Shown: positions 1-7,391 of the stretch, in pieces
How the letters are laid out: the number at the start of each line of letters is the position of its first letter
How positions within the stretch are numbered: position 1 is the stretch's first letter
Assembly (NCBI GenBank): GCA_018676385.1
Contig: JABHEX010000111.1
Location: forward strand, 1 to 10,981
Source: Akkermansiaceae bacterium
Lineage (GTDB): Bacteria > Verrucomicrobiota > Verrucomicrobiia > Verrucomicrobiales > Akkermansiaceae
Length of the DNA: 10,981 bases
Direction of reading: 5' to 3'
The notes under the pieces: model-generated
Seen by the model: only the letters and a program-made list of their open reading frames with translations
What the model was told of the DNA's origin: nothing
Database searches by the model: none
Translations under genes and position numbers: made by a program

Positions 1-57
1 TGCTACAAAAACCTACATAGAAAAGCGCCGCAGCCCCCCTTGAGTTATAGAGTTTTT

Positions 58-74
58 ATTTATCATCTGATAAA
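58..74. promoter_or_regulatory. Candidate TetR operator upstream of the regulator gene
   Basis: A perfect inverted repeat, TTTATC (59-64), spacer ATCT (65-68), GATAAA (69-74), lies about 50 bases before the TTG start of the TetR-type gene. The same two arms with the same 4-base spacing recur at 7941-7956, in front of two divergent operons, and in both places the left arm is preceded by A. TetR-family proteins commonly bind short palindromes in their own promoter, so autoregulation is the natural inference. No convincing -35/-10 pair was seen around it; GATAAA itself could double as a poor -10. Confidence 0.55.
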
Positions 75-111
75 CTGCAGTTTCAGAAAAACAGTAAACT
101 TACCATAATAT

Positions 112-116
112 AGAGG
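112..116 (+). promoter_or_regulatory. Ribosome binding site deciding a TTG start
   Basis: AGAGG sits 6 bases before the TTG at 123. An in-frame TAG at 111-113 excludes any start further upstream, and the next in-frame ATG would remove the DNA-binding domain, so TTG at 123 is effectively forced. Confidence 0.7.
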
Positions 117-122
117 TTTATA

Positions 123-755
123 TTGAACGCTAAAGTTAGTAGTACTCGTCGCTTATCACCCGAAGATCGCGAGAAGCAGATCTTAGAAGGTGCGATTAAA
201 TTTTTCGCAGAAAAAGGATTTTCAGGGCAAACTAGAGAACTAGCTTTGCAACTTGGTATTACTCAACCTCTTCTCTATCGCTATTTTCCAACGAAACGAT
301 CACTAATAGAGCGCGTTTTTAACGAAGTCTATATTAACAAACTCGACCCCGTGTGGTCAGAGGCATTAACTGATAGAAGTCAGCCGCTGCACAAAAGATT
401 ATGCGACTTTTACTGCAACTATTCTGAAGCTACTTATCGAAATGAATGGATTCGTATTTATATGTTTTCTGCTCTCATGGAAGAGCCGTTAAATAAACAT
501 TACATCGGTCTAGTCGAAGAAAAAATCCTAGCGCCAATTTGCATTGAATTAAGACACTATTGCGGGCTGCCAGATATCGATATAAACCCAATTGACCAGA
601 TTGAATTAGACCATGTCTGGGTTATGCATGGTGGCTTATTTTATCACGCCATACGCAAACACGTTTATCGTAGCCGAGTTAGCAGTAATTTTAATGAGAT
701 CGTATCCCGCGCTGTAAGCACGATGCTTGAGGGAAACAAAGCGATCCAACACTAG
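123..755 (+). CDS. TetR/AcrR-family transcriptional regulator
   Basis: One-component DNA-binding regulator of 210 residues, the usual TetR length. The N-terminal domain (about residues 14-62) shows the family pattern: a first helix (KQILEGAIKFFAEKGF), then the helix-turn-helix with TRELALQLGITQ (37-48) and the recognition segment PLLYRYFPTKRSLIERVF (49-66). The C-terminal part (about 70-205) is the variable ligand-binding and dimerisation domain and does not reveal the effector. The start is TTG at 123, supported by AGAGG upstream and an in-frame stop at 111-113. It is the first gene of a five-gene + strand run, followed after 11 bases by a dehydrogenase gene. The palindrome at 59-74 recurs at 7941-7956, suggesting it represses its own operon and the divergent pair there (inference). 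Family call is firm; ligand unknown. Confidence 0.93.
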   Translation: MNAKVSSTRRLSPEDREKQILEGAIKFFAEKGFSGQTRELALQLGITQPLLYRYFPTKRSLIERVFNEVYINKLDPVWSEALTDRSQPLHKRLCDFYCNYSEATYRNEWIRIYMFSALMEEPLNKHYIGLVEEKILAPICIELRHYCGLPDIDINPIDQIELDHVWVMHGGLFYHAIRKHVYRSRVSSNFNEIVSRAVSTMLEGNKAIQH

Positions 756-766
756 AGATCTTTACC

Positions 767-1702
767 ATGACAACACTAAAGACTCCCAAGACAAAAACCC
801 ATCCACGCGTTGGTGTAATTGGCCTTGGAATAATGGGCTCAGCGTTAGCCAATCATCTAGTGACACATGGATATCAAACGTACGGCTACGACCCAGATGA
901 AAGATCTAGCAAAGAAGCACACATCATTGGTGTTAAAACCCAACTAAATGCTACCGCAGTTGCTCAATGCTCAGACCTAATATTGCTGAGCCTTCCTAAT
1001 GAGGAGGCTCTTAACTCAACAGTAACTCAAATACTAAATGATCCAAAAGTAACTGCCCTAAAACCCATAATTGCAGATCTTAGTACGTTGAGTATTGATT
1101 GTAAGGTGCACAACCATGACCGGCTTGCAAAAGCGGGTATTGAATTTTTCGATTGCCCAATCAGCGGTACAGGTGCGCAGGCTAAAACTGGCGACATAGC
1201 CATATATGCCAGCGGTTCCAATGACTCCTACCATTCTCTAGTCTCAGTCTTCAATTGTTTTGCTCGCAGCGTTTTCTATATCGGAGAATTCGGCCAAGGC
1301 ACCAAAATGAAGATTGCCGCTAACTTATTAGTAGCCATTCACAATGTGGCAACGGCGGAAGCACTGTCGCTTGCAGTAGCTAGTGGTCTAGATGCAGATA
1401 TGTTTTGTGAAGTTATTGCTTCTGGAGCTGGTAGCTCAAGAATTTTTGAATTAAGAAGCCCTCTGATGGCAAAGGGTACCTATGTTCCGCCTACTATGAA
1501 ACTAGCGATTTGGGACAAAGACATGAAAATAATCAAGGAATTTGCCGATGAAATAGGTGTATCCACTCCTCTTTTTTCAGCAACCTCACCCATCTATGAA
1601 TCGGCTATGGCAGAGGGTTTTGGTGAACAAGATACCGCTGCTGTTTTCGCTATTCTACAAAGTATGGCTAAGCAAAAACAAGCTGAAATGAACAAGAGTT
1701 AG
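767..1702 (+). CDS. NAD(P)-dependent beta-hydroxyacid dehydrogenase (3-hydroxyisobutyrate dehydrogenase-like), NAD-type
   Basis: A 311-residue cytoplasmic oxidoreductase of the family containing 3-hydroxyisobutyrate dehydrogenase, tartronate semialdehyde reductase and imine-reductase relatives. The N-terminal Rossmann domain has GLGIMG (19-24); the second strand ends in Asp42 (YGYDPD), which in this family usually indicates NAD rather than NADP. The substrate loop DCPISGTGAQAKTG (129-142) matches the DAPVSG motif, with Cys in place of Ala. The catalytic lysine is Lys182 in GQGTKMKIAAN (176-186), with Asn186 conserved; the all-helical C-terminal domain carries KDM (251-253). About 13 extra residues precede the fold, but ATG 767 is the only start close to the preceding stop (11 bases away), so co-expression with the regulator is likely. 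Substrate is not determinable. It resembles the second dehydrogenase of this operon only distantly. Confidence 0.9.
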   Translation: MTTLKTPKTKTHPRVGVIGLGIMGSALANHLVTHGYQTYGYDPDERSSKEAHIIGVKTQLNATAVAQCSDLILLSLPNEEALNSTVTQILNDPKVTALKPIIADLSTLSIDCKVHNHDRLAKAGIEFFDCPISGTGAQAKTGDIAIYASGSNDSYHSLVSVFNCFARSVFYIGEFGQGTKMKIAANLLVAIHNVATAEALSLAVASGLDADMFCEVIASGAGSSRIFELRSPLMAKGTYVPPTMKLAIWDKDMKIIKEFADEIGVSTPLFSATSPIYESAMAEGFGEQDTAAVFAILQSMAKQKQAEMNKS

Positions 1703-1775
1703 GGATGCACTTAGATGAGAATACATCAATGGCTACTCAATATATTTAAACATTTTATTCTATAGGTACAAGGTT

Positions 1776-3149
1776 ATGAAAAAGCAGAGTTCAAAAAAGA
1801 GTTCTTTACCTGAGGCCATATGGCCAGGCCTAGAAGCGGGCGTTCCAAAACCATTAATGCCTTACAGCCCTGCGATAAAAGCTGGCGGCTGGGTATTTAT
1901 TGCTGGACAGCTTGCCAGTGACATGAAGACGGGTTTAGCCCCTGAGATAAGACAAGAGAATCGATATTTGAAGGGTCAACTTTCTTTGGAGTCAGATTAT
2001 GTCTTAGGCAATCTTGCAGACACTATTAAGGCAACCGGTTGTGACATTAACAAAGATATGGTCCGAATTTGGCAATATTTTGCCAATAAAAACCCCAGTA
2101 TCAAGGACTTTGAAGAAGGCAATAATTGGCCAAATTTGAGCATTGAACCCTATCTGCGATCACGTCAGAAGCTTGTCACCAACTGCCCACCTTCATCTAG
2201 TGTCGGATGTAGCGAACTTATGTGGAGAGACACCCAATTAGAAGTTGATATGATTTGCTTCGACGATGAACACGAAACTAAGACCTATGGTGCTCCCAGC
2301 GGGATGACTCTTCCTCCGGGGGCTCATGCATCAGCACTGCGACGGGGTGACTGGGTATTTTTATCGGCAGAATCAGCACTAGAATGGGACGGGGAAAATT
2401 CAAACTCTGCCACAATGGGCGAGTCAGCGGGGTCTATTTCAGACACCAAAATGTGGTTTGATTCAAGTGTTGCACAACAAACTGAACGCACACTTCAAAA
2501 ACTTGCACTGGTCGCTGAGTCAGCGGGGAGTTCACTGGAGCAAGCAGTTAAAGCGGAAGTTTACATAGGTCATCCGAGTGATTTTGCCGCAATGGATGAG
2601 GTCTGGAAACATTGGTTCCCCCACAACCCTCCCGCTCGCGTTGTAGTTCCGTATATGGGAATGGGTGTGCGCGGATGCAGAGTAGAGATTTCTCTCACCC
2701 TACTCGCCAACGATGCAACTTTGACCAAACACACTATTGAAACAGCGGATGCACCAGAGCAACCGGGGCATGAACCTCAGGCGATCAAAGTCGGAAACTT
2801 TTTGTTCTTTAGTACTCAAATGGCTTTTGATTCATCAGGGGTGCTTGCGCAAGGGATGATTCGCCATCCAAATGCGCCTTGGTATGGCTCACCTGGCCAA
2901 AATCAAATGCGTTACATGATGAAGAACGTATCTAGTATCTGTGAGGCAGCAGGGACTTCAGTTGAGAATATAGTCCGCCGAGTGTGCTTTCACAATGATC
3001 TGCAATGGTTCTCCGACTCAATTCAAGAGTGGGCTAGTTACTTTCCAGGTGACAGGCCGGTATCCACTACTATCGGTATTGCTGGTGGCCCTATGGTCGT
3101 TGAAGGCGCCAACACATTACTCGATTTAATTGCATATGTGCCCGACTAA
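1776..3149 (+). CDS. Triple-domain RidA/YjgF/YER057c/UK114 fusion protein
   Basis: A 457-residue protein built of three consecutive RidA-type domains: about 28-163, 182-312 and 331-455. Each has the early G-x-x-[VL]-F-[IL]-[AS] strand (GGWVFIAG 37-44, GDWVFLSA 191-198, GNFLFFST 340-347), a central helix ending in an AG or TG turn, and a C-terminal strand. Ordinary RidA proteins have about 130 residues and act as homotrimers, hydrolysing enamines/imines such as 2-aminoacrylate with an arginine in a P-A-R motif. By eye, only domain 2 keeps this (PPARVVV, Arg288, with Glu304 in RVEI). Domain 1 has Ser140 at the Arg position (PPSSSV) and keeps Glu156; domain 3 has Ser430 (RPVSTT) and Asp450. No signal peptide is apparent despite a lysine-rich N-terminus, so it is probably cytoplasmic. 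It lies between two dehydrogenase genes, 73 bases after the first and 23 before the second. The ribosome site is weak (TAGG 1763-1766 or AGG 1771-1773). Confidence 0.87.
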   Translation: MKKQSSKKSSLPEAIWPGLEAGVPKPLMPYSPAIKAGGWVFIAGQLASDMKTGLAPEIRQENRYLKGQLSLESDYVLGNLADTIKATGCDINKDMVRIWQYFANKNPSIKDFEEGNNWPNLSIEPYLRSRQKLVTNCPPSSSVGCSELMWRDTQLEVDMICFDDEHETKTYGAPSGMTLPPGAHASALRRGDWVFLSAESALEWDGENSNSATMGESAGSISDTKMWFDSSVAQQTERTLQKLALVAESAGSSLEQAVKAEVYIGHPSDFAAMDEVWKHWFPHNPPARVVVPYMGMGVRGCRVEISLTLLANDATLTKHTIETADAPEQPGHEPQAIKVGNFLFFSTQMAFDSSGVLAQGMIRHPNAPWYGSPGQNQMRYMMKNVSSICEAAGTSVENIVRRVCFHNDLQWFSDSIQEWASYFPGDRPVSTTIGIAGGPMVVEGANTLLDLIAYVPD

Positions 3150-3172
3150 ACAAAATATTAGGTGATTTTAAA

Positions 3173-4054
3173 ATGATATCGATAGGTTTTCTTGGGCTTG
3201 GAAAAATGGGCTCAGTTATGGCGCCATTACTCATGGAGGCTGGATATAATTTAATTGTATGGAATCGAAGCTCGGATAAGGTCGATCATTTAGTAAGCTT
3301 AGGCGCTAAAGCGGCTCCATCACCTGCTGCCTTAGCAAGCTCGGTAGATGTGGTAGTTTCCATGCTCACTGATGATGCAGCGATTTGTGCAGTCTTTGAG
3401 GGACCAGACGGATTGCTGAGTGTCCCTGTAGAGGAAAAATTGTTCATTGATATGAGCACCCTGCGCCCTCCTACTGTTAAACACATAGCCCAACAAGTAA
3501 GAAACAAAGGTGCAAGTTTTGTTGATGCTCCAGTATCTGGGACAGTCGCCCCTGCGAAAATTGGGAAACTGCTGGTGATGTGTGGGGCCAGTGATGAAGA
3601 CTTCAAGACTGCAGAACCAATACTGAATGTTTTTGGTCGCCGTATTGTTCATGCCGGTCCAGTAGGACAAGGAACAGTGCTTAAGCTGGTCGTTAATCTC
3701 CCGCTCGCGGTTTACTGGGGTTCACTTGCCGAAGCCATCGCCATGGGAACTCAAGGCGGTTTAGATCTAGATTTGATGTTAGACACCATTCAAGATAGTT
3801 CTGCTGCTCTGGCGGTACTTGGACTCAAAATACCCACCATCATGGGCGAGCCTAGTCCCGTAGCTTTTGATGTGGCAAGTATGAAAAAAGATTTGCTTTC
3901 AATGCTCGATACGGGAGAAAAATTTGGAGTGCCAATGCCAGCAACTAATGGTGTACTCGAAACCTATTCGGCAACTATAGATGGTGGTTTCGCTGATGCC
4001 GATGCCGTTGAGGTTATCCGTTATGTCACCGAGAAAATGACCCAACCTAAATAA
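3173..4054 (+). CDS. NAD(P)-dependent beta-hydroxyacid dehydrogenase (3-hydroxyisobutyrate dehydrogenase-like), NADP-type
   Basis: A 293-residue member of the 3-hydroxyisobutyrate dehydrogenase superfamily at typical length. The Rossmann motif GLGKMG is at 8-13. The second strand ends VWNRS (29-33), and Arg32 is the residue that in the GLYR1/glyoxylate-succinic semialdehyde reductase branch contacts the NADPH 2'-phosphate, so NADP preference is inferred. The substrate loop DAPVSGTVAPAKIG (118-131) is canonical. The catalytic lysine is Lys171 in GQGTVLKLVVN (165-175) with Asn175 conserved, and KKD (238-240) lies in the C-terminal helical domain. The start has AGGTGA upstream. It follows the RidA fusion by 23 bases and precedes the hydrolase by 29. 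Reduction of a semialdehyde or oxo acid is the most likely direction if NADPH is used; the substrate is unknown. Some relatives are imine reductases, which would suit a RidA neighbour, but no residue here settles that. Confidence 0.91.
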   Translation: MISIGFLGLGKMGSVMAPLLMEAGYNLIVWNRSSDKVDHLVSLGAKAAPSPAALASSVDVVVSMLTDDAAICAVFEGPDGLLSVPVEEKLFIDMSTLRPPTVKHIAQQVRNKGASFVDAPVSGTVAPAKIGKLLVMCGASDEDFKTAEPILNVFGRRIVHAGPVGQGTVLKLVVNLPLAVYWGSLAEAIAMGTQGGLDLDLMLDTIQDSSAALAVLGLKIPTIMGEPSPVAFDVASMKKDLLSMLDTGEKFGVPMPATNGVLETYSATIDGGFADADAVEVIRYVTEKMTQPK

Positions 4055-4073
4055 TTAACGATTTAAATCCCTC

Positions 4074-4078
4074 AGGAG
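4074..4078 (+). promoter_or_regulatory. Ribosome binding site for a GTG start
   Basis: AGGAG ends 5 bases before GTG 4084. It supports GTG over the in-frame ATG at 4111 as the start of the hydrolase. Confidence 0.75.
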
Positions 4079-4083
4079 TATTC

Positions 4084-5814
4084 GTGGCAGATTCACAAAT
4101 TCAGGACAATATGCGCATTGATTGGAATGTCGAAATCACAATGGATGATGGATTAGTTCTTCGAGCAGATATATTTCGTCCTATTGATGATGGTAAATAC
4201 CCAGTCATCCTAACCCATGGACCTTATGCAAAAGGTTTGTCGTTTCAGGAAGGTTACCCAAGTGCATGGCAACGCATGGTTGATGAGCATCCTGATGTAC
4301 CTGCAGGATCTACGAATAAATATCAAAACTGGGAGGTCGTAGATCCTGAGAAATGGGTGCCAGATGGTTATGTTTGTATTCGGGTAGACTCCAGAGGCTG
4401 TGGTGCATCGCCAGGCTATGTGGACCACTTCTCACCGAGGGAAACTGAAGATTACGCACAGTGTATCCAATGGGCTGGGGTTCAATCATGGAGCAATGGT
4501 AAAGTCGGACTAAATGGCGTCTCCTACTATGGCATTAACGCTTGGCAAGTCGCCTCTCTGCAACCCTCTCATCTGGCAGCAATGTGCGTCTGGGAGGGTG
4601 CGACTGATTGGTACCGCGACATGACACATCATGGCGGAATACTGAGTACATTTTGGGCAAACTGGTACGACATGCAAGTGAAAAATGTTCAACATGGTCT
4701 GGCTGAACGAGGACCAAAAAGCCAAGTAACGGGTGAATTGATCTGCGGAACGAAAAGCTTAACCGATGATGAACTTGCGCAAAATCGTTGTAACTTTGGG
4801 GAAGACATTCTCGAACACCCTTTGGATGATGACTATCACAAGAAAAGATCCGCAGTTTGGTCAAAGATAACTACCCCTCTGTTAACAGCGGCAAATTGGG
4901 GAGGCCAAGGCTTGCACCCCAGAGGTAACTTTGAAGGGTTTATGAGAGCATCCTCTGATCAAAAATGGCTAGAGGCTCATGGTCTTGAGCATTGGACAGA
5001 GTTTTATACCGACTACGGCATCGCCCTGCAAAAACGCTTTTTTGGGCACTTCCTAAAAGGGGAAGACAATGGCTGGCTGGATCAGCCACCCGTTCAATTA
5101 CAGGTTCGCAGAACTGATGGTTTTGATGAGCGTACTGAAGATAACTGGCCCATTCCACGAACACAGTGGACGAAATTTTATCTTGATCCACACAATAATG
5201 TTCTCTCTCAAAGCCTTCCGACAGAGAGGTCAATATTAAGTTTTGAAGCAATGGGGGAAGGCATCACTTTTATGTCCGCTCCACTTGAAACAGAAACAGA
5301 GATCACGGGGCCCAGTGCTATCAAACTTTGCGTGTCCTCATCAACATCTGATGCAGATTTGTTTGTTATTTTACGCGTGTTCTCTCCGGATGGGGAAGAA
5401 GTAGTATTCCAAGGAGCGATAGACCCAAATACACCTATCGCTCAGGGGTGGCTCAGAGCATCACATCGGAAACTAGATCACAAACTGTCGACACCATGGA
5501 GGCCTTTCCATTCCCATGATGAAAAACAATCGCTTCGTCCCGGAGAAAAGGTAGATGTCGACATCGAAATATGGCCAACCTCGATTGTAGTTCCCAAAGG
5601 TTTTCAGCTTGCTGTAACTATTAGAGGGAAGGACTATGAGTATCCTCATGCTAGCGGCCAGAGATTATCTAACTTTAAAAATGAACTTCGTGGCTGCGGT
5701 CCATTCTTGCATGATGATCCAAGAGACAGACCGCCTGAAATCTTCAGTGGAGATACCAGCATCCATGTTGACCCAGCGCAAGCACCTTATATACTCCTTC
5801 CCATAATTCCTTAG
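4084..5814 (+). CDS. CocE/NonD-family alpha/beta hydrolase (peptidase S15-like)
   Basis: A 576-residue serine hydrolase of the cocaine esterase / glutaryl-7-ACA acylase / X-Pro dipeptidyl-peptidase group, which cleaves esters or amides. Domain order is as expected: an alpha/beta hydrolase core (about 15-330) with inserted helical cap, then a C-terminal beta jelly-roll (about 335-575). Visible motifs are DGLVLRADIFRP (22-33), VDSRGCGASPG (101-111), and the nucleophile elbow GVSYYG (145-150, Ser147). His303 (GLEHWTEF) aligns with the catalytic His of CocE. The position of the CocE catalytic Asp falls in NWGGQGLH (271-278), where Gly274 replaces it. No signal peptide is visible, so a cytoplasmic location is likely. 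It is the last gene of the + strand run, and its stop overlaps the stop of the convergent cytochrome gene. Substrate unknown; an acylated or amidated catabolite is plausible. Confidence 0.9.
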   Translation: MADSQIQDNMRIDWNVEITMDDGLVLRADIFRPIDDGKYPVILTHGPYAKGLSFQEGYPSAWQRMVDEHPDVPAGSTNKYQNWEVVDPEKWVPDGYVCIRVDSRGCGASPGYVDHFSPRETEDYAQCIQWAGVQSWSNGKVGLNGVSYYGINAWQVASLQPSHLAAMCVWEGATDWYRDMTHHGGILSTFWANWYDMQVKNVQHGLAERGPKSQVTGELICGTKSLTDDELAQNRCNFGEDILEHPLDDDYHKKRSAVWSKITTPLLTAANWGGQGLHPRGNFEGFMRASSDQKWLEAHGLEHWTEFYTDYGIALQKRFFGHFLKGEDNGWLDQPPVQLQVRRTDGFDERTEDNWPIPRTQWTKFYLDPHNNVLSQSLPTERSILSFEAMGEGITFMSAPLETETEITGPSAIKLCVSSSTSDADLFVILRVFSPDGEEVVFQGAIDPNTPIAQGWLRASHRKLDHKLSTPWRPFHSHDEKQSLRPGEKVDVDIEIWPTSIVVPKGFQLAVTIRGKDYEYPHASGQRLSNFKNELRGCGPFLHDDPRDRPPEIFSGDTSIHVDPAQAPYILLPIIP

Positions 5815-6302
5815 TTGAGGCGCTCTTGTGCGGCGAGGTCAAGATACTGATCATGGCAAGACTGACAGTTTATATAAAGCTGTCCACCCAAATCAAAAAG
5901 GGCTTGAGCATCCCTATTTTCAGCCGCCTTAAGTAACTCCATTCCAGTAAACTGGAGCCCTCGAGAGTGGCCAATCCAAGCATCTCTGCCTTGAGCATGA
6001 TGAGGCATGATTAACAGGTTACCAGCCTCGACAATACTGGCAGCGGCGTTTCTAACAGCGTCCCACTCTTCATCGGTACTTGGAGCTAAGTTCTGAACTC
6101 CTTGAGCAGTTACTACAAACCCTGACGAGTCCCAAATCAGGTCTGCATGGGGGTCAAGTACCCAATTCATGGTTTGTTGTGTGTTTATTTGTGAACTGTA
6201 TAACGCTGTTGTTTGTTTTTGATCACAAGCGGCTAAAAACCAAGATAAGCAAACCACTAACACTGTCATCGAATTTATGTATTTTTTCGTGTACCTGACC
6301 AC
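5811..6302 (-). CDS. Class II-like c-type cytochrome lipoprotein
   Basis: A 163-residue exported protein. Residues 1-26 form a lipoprotein signal: basic start (RYTKK), hydrophobic stretch (TVLVVCLSWFL) and lipobox LAAC with Cys26 as the lipidated residue. Asp27 at +2 would favour inner-membrane retention by the E. coli rule. A single haem-binding CxxCH (Cys146, Cys149, His150 in INCQSCHDQY) lies near the C-terminus, the arrangement of cytochrome c' / c-556 four-helix-bundle proteins; the preceding EAGNLLIMP (92-100) and GMELLKAAENRDAQAL (120-135) fit the helices. Met98 or Met121 could be the sixth ligand, but this is uncertain. The start is GTG 6302 with AGAAGGG 6 bases upstream; the in-frame ATG at 6269 lacks such a site and would remove the basic n-region. 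Probably an electron carrier for the adjacent membrane proteins. Confidence 0.82.
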   Translation of the reverse strand: MVRYTKKYINSMTVLVVCLSWFLAACDQKQTTALYSSQINTQQTMNWVLDPHADLIWDSSGFVVTAQGVQNLAPSTDEEWDAVRNAAASIVEAGNLLIMPHHAQGRDAWIGHSRGLQFTGMELLKAAENRDAQALFDLGGQLYINCQSCHDQYLDLAAQERLN

Positions 6303-6308
6303 TGCAAG

Positions 6309-6315
6309 CCCTTCT
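6309..6315 (-). promoter_or_regulatory. Ribosome binding site for the GTG start of the cytochrome gene
   Basis: On the minus strand AGAAGGG is followed by 6 bases and then GTG at 6302-6300. This favours GTG over the internal ATG at 6269. Confidence 0.5.
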
Positions 6316-6363
6316 GATTAGTGAACTTCTGCTAGCTTAATAAAAGAAAAACTCAGTAAGGGT

Positions 6364-6783
6364 CTACTTGCTTTTCTCTGCCCCGTCATCTGGGGCACCC
6401 ACTCCAGAAGTCCCAACGAACAATTTGTTTCCATTTTCAAGGGTAATTTCTCTCCCATTAGCAGCAAAACCTCCGCCCTTTACCTGGTAGCCCCGCACAA
6501 CAATATTAGTACCTATAGGCAGTGTGTCCCGGGTAATTCCACGTCGAAATAAAGTATTAGGTGTGCCGCCTTCTATCTTCCAGATTTCGTTTCCCTCAGA
6601 GTTGACTACCTCAACATGAATCCATGCATGAGGATTAATCCACTGAACTTTTACTACTTGCCCTGTTATTTCTATGGGCCGATTAACATCAAACTCAGCC
6701 GCAAACGAATGATGAGCCCAACTTGCCCCACTAAACAGCATGACTAAGCATAAAATACTAACGTTAAATAGTTGTTTTTTCAT
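6364..6783 (-). CDS. Exported DUF6152-type protein
   Basis: A 139-residue secreted protein of unknown function. A Sec signal peptide is clear: KK at residues 3-4, hydrophobic core (FNVSILCLVMLFSG) and cleavage after ASWA, leaving a mature start HHSFAAEFD (from residue 24). The mature HHSFAAEFD...GQVVKVQWINPHAWIHVEV segment (24-59) is the hallmark of the family I know as DUF6152, a small beta-rich periplasmic domain; the family name is from memory. The C-terminal 25 residues look unstructured. It lies 61 bases before the cytochrome gene and 97 bases after the second membrane-protein gene, all on the same strand. The N-terminal histidine pair left free after cleavage could bind a metal such as copper, but this is only a suggestion from the residues. 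Confidence 0.8.
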   Translation of the reverse strand: MKKQLFNVSILCLVMLFSGASWAHHSFAAEFDVNRPIEITGQVVKVQWINPHAWIHVEVVNSEGNEIWKIEGGTPNTLFRRGITRDTLPIGTNIVVRGYQVKGGGFAANGREITLENGNKLFVGTSGVGAPDDGAEKSK

Positions 6784-6880
6784 GATACTAACCTATTAAT
6801 GTTGGCCTGAATAATGTCACTAGATTAATGCCTGTAGCGCTTTATCTCCGCATCCAATAATCAACCTAAATAAACAATAC

Positions 6881-7375
6881 TTACCAATAAAATATAAAAT
6901 AAAATGAATCCCCATAGGGAAGCATTCTTCCAAGATACACAACACTCAACCAAACAAATAAAGAAGTTCCAGCGATTATCTTTATCTTCTTGGGTGCCTC
7001 ATCATTAAATCCTTCGACCTGAGATAACTGTCTAAAATCTGAATAATATTCAAATATCAATGCATTGATCAGACCTACAGCGACAAACAACATTTTAATT
7101 TGAAAGGTTAGCTTTGTTAACGTGTCCATGGGAGTCTTAAATGGATCTCCCAGGATAAACACTAGGCCAGTTAAAAGGCAAAGTATAAAACCAAAAATCG
7201 CCCATGGAACTAATCGGTATAAAAACACCAAGGGTAATTGGCGTGCAATACCCAGAACGCGTAAATCAATTAAACCGACGGTTCCTACCAGCAAGATTAA
7301 ACCCATGAAGTGAATAATTTCACACAGAGGCCATAACCAGTCATAGTGACCCACCAGCGTAGTCAGAGCTTGCAC
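6881..7375 (-). CDS. Small four-helix inner-membrane protein (DUF6644-like), second copy
   Basis: A 164-residue integral membrane protein with four predicted hydrophobic helices, about 14-36, 56-76, 91-110 and 132-150. Conserved-looking positions are Glu19 and His22 (EIIHFMG) in helix 1, DLR (37-39) just after it, Thr69-Gly70 in helix 2, Ile93-Lys94 (QIKMLF) opening helix 3, and Gly149-Arg150 in helix 4. The upstream neighbour has the same length and the same His, Gly, Ile-Lys and Gly-Arg positions, so the two are tandem paralogues. The start is GTG 7375, 16 bases after the upstream stop, preceded by a GGGGG tract; later starts would cut into helix 1. I associate this pattern with DUF6644 (from memory). 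The role is unknown; the buried His would suit haem or metal binding. Confidence 0.75.
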   Translation of the reverse strand: MQALTTLVGHYDWLWPLCEIIHFMGLILLVGTVGLIDLRVLGIARQLPLVFLYRLVPWAIFGFILCLLTGLVFILGDPFKTPMDTLTKLTFQIKMLFVAVGLINALIFEYYSDFRQLSQVEGFNDEAPKKIKIIAGTSLFVWLSVVYLGRMLPYGDSFYFIFYW

Positions 7376-7391
7376 TATTTATACCCCCAAT

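Noticed and set aside
1705..1749. Fourteen-codon ORF between the first dehydrogenase and the RidA fusion
   Set aside because: Although AGGG precedes the ATG, the spacing is too short, the peptide is unremarkable and it lies in a low-complexity AT-rich gap.
3332..3670. Minus-strand ORF opposite the second dehydrogenase
   Set aside because: The + strand frame encodes a full, motif-complete dehydrogenase; the antisense product has no recognisable domain. The same holds for the other antisense frames, such as 4535-4864 and 10000-10299.
6841..6846. TTTATC half-site between two genes of the minus-strand run
   Set aside because: The matching GATAAA arm at the required spacing is absent, so it is not a second operator of the type seen at 59-74 and 7941-7956.
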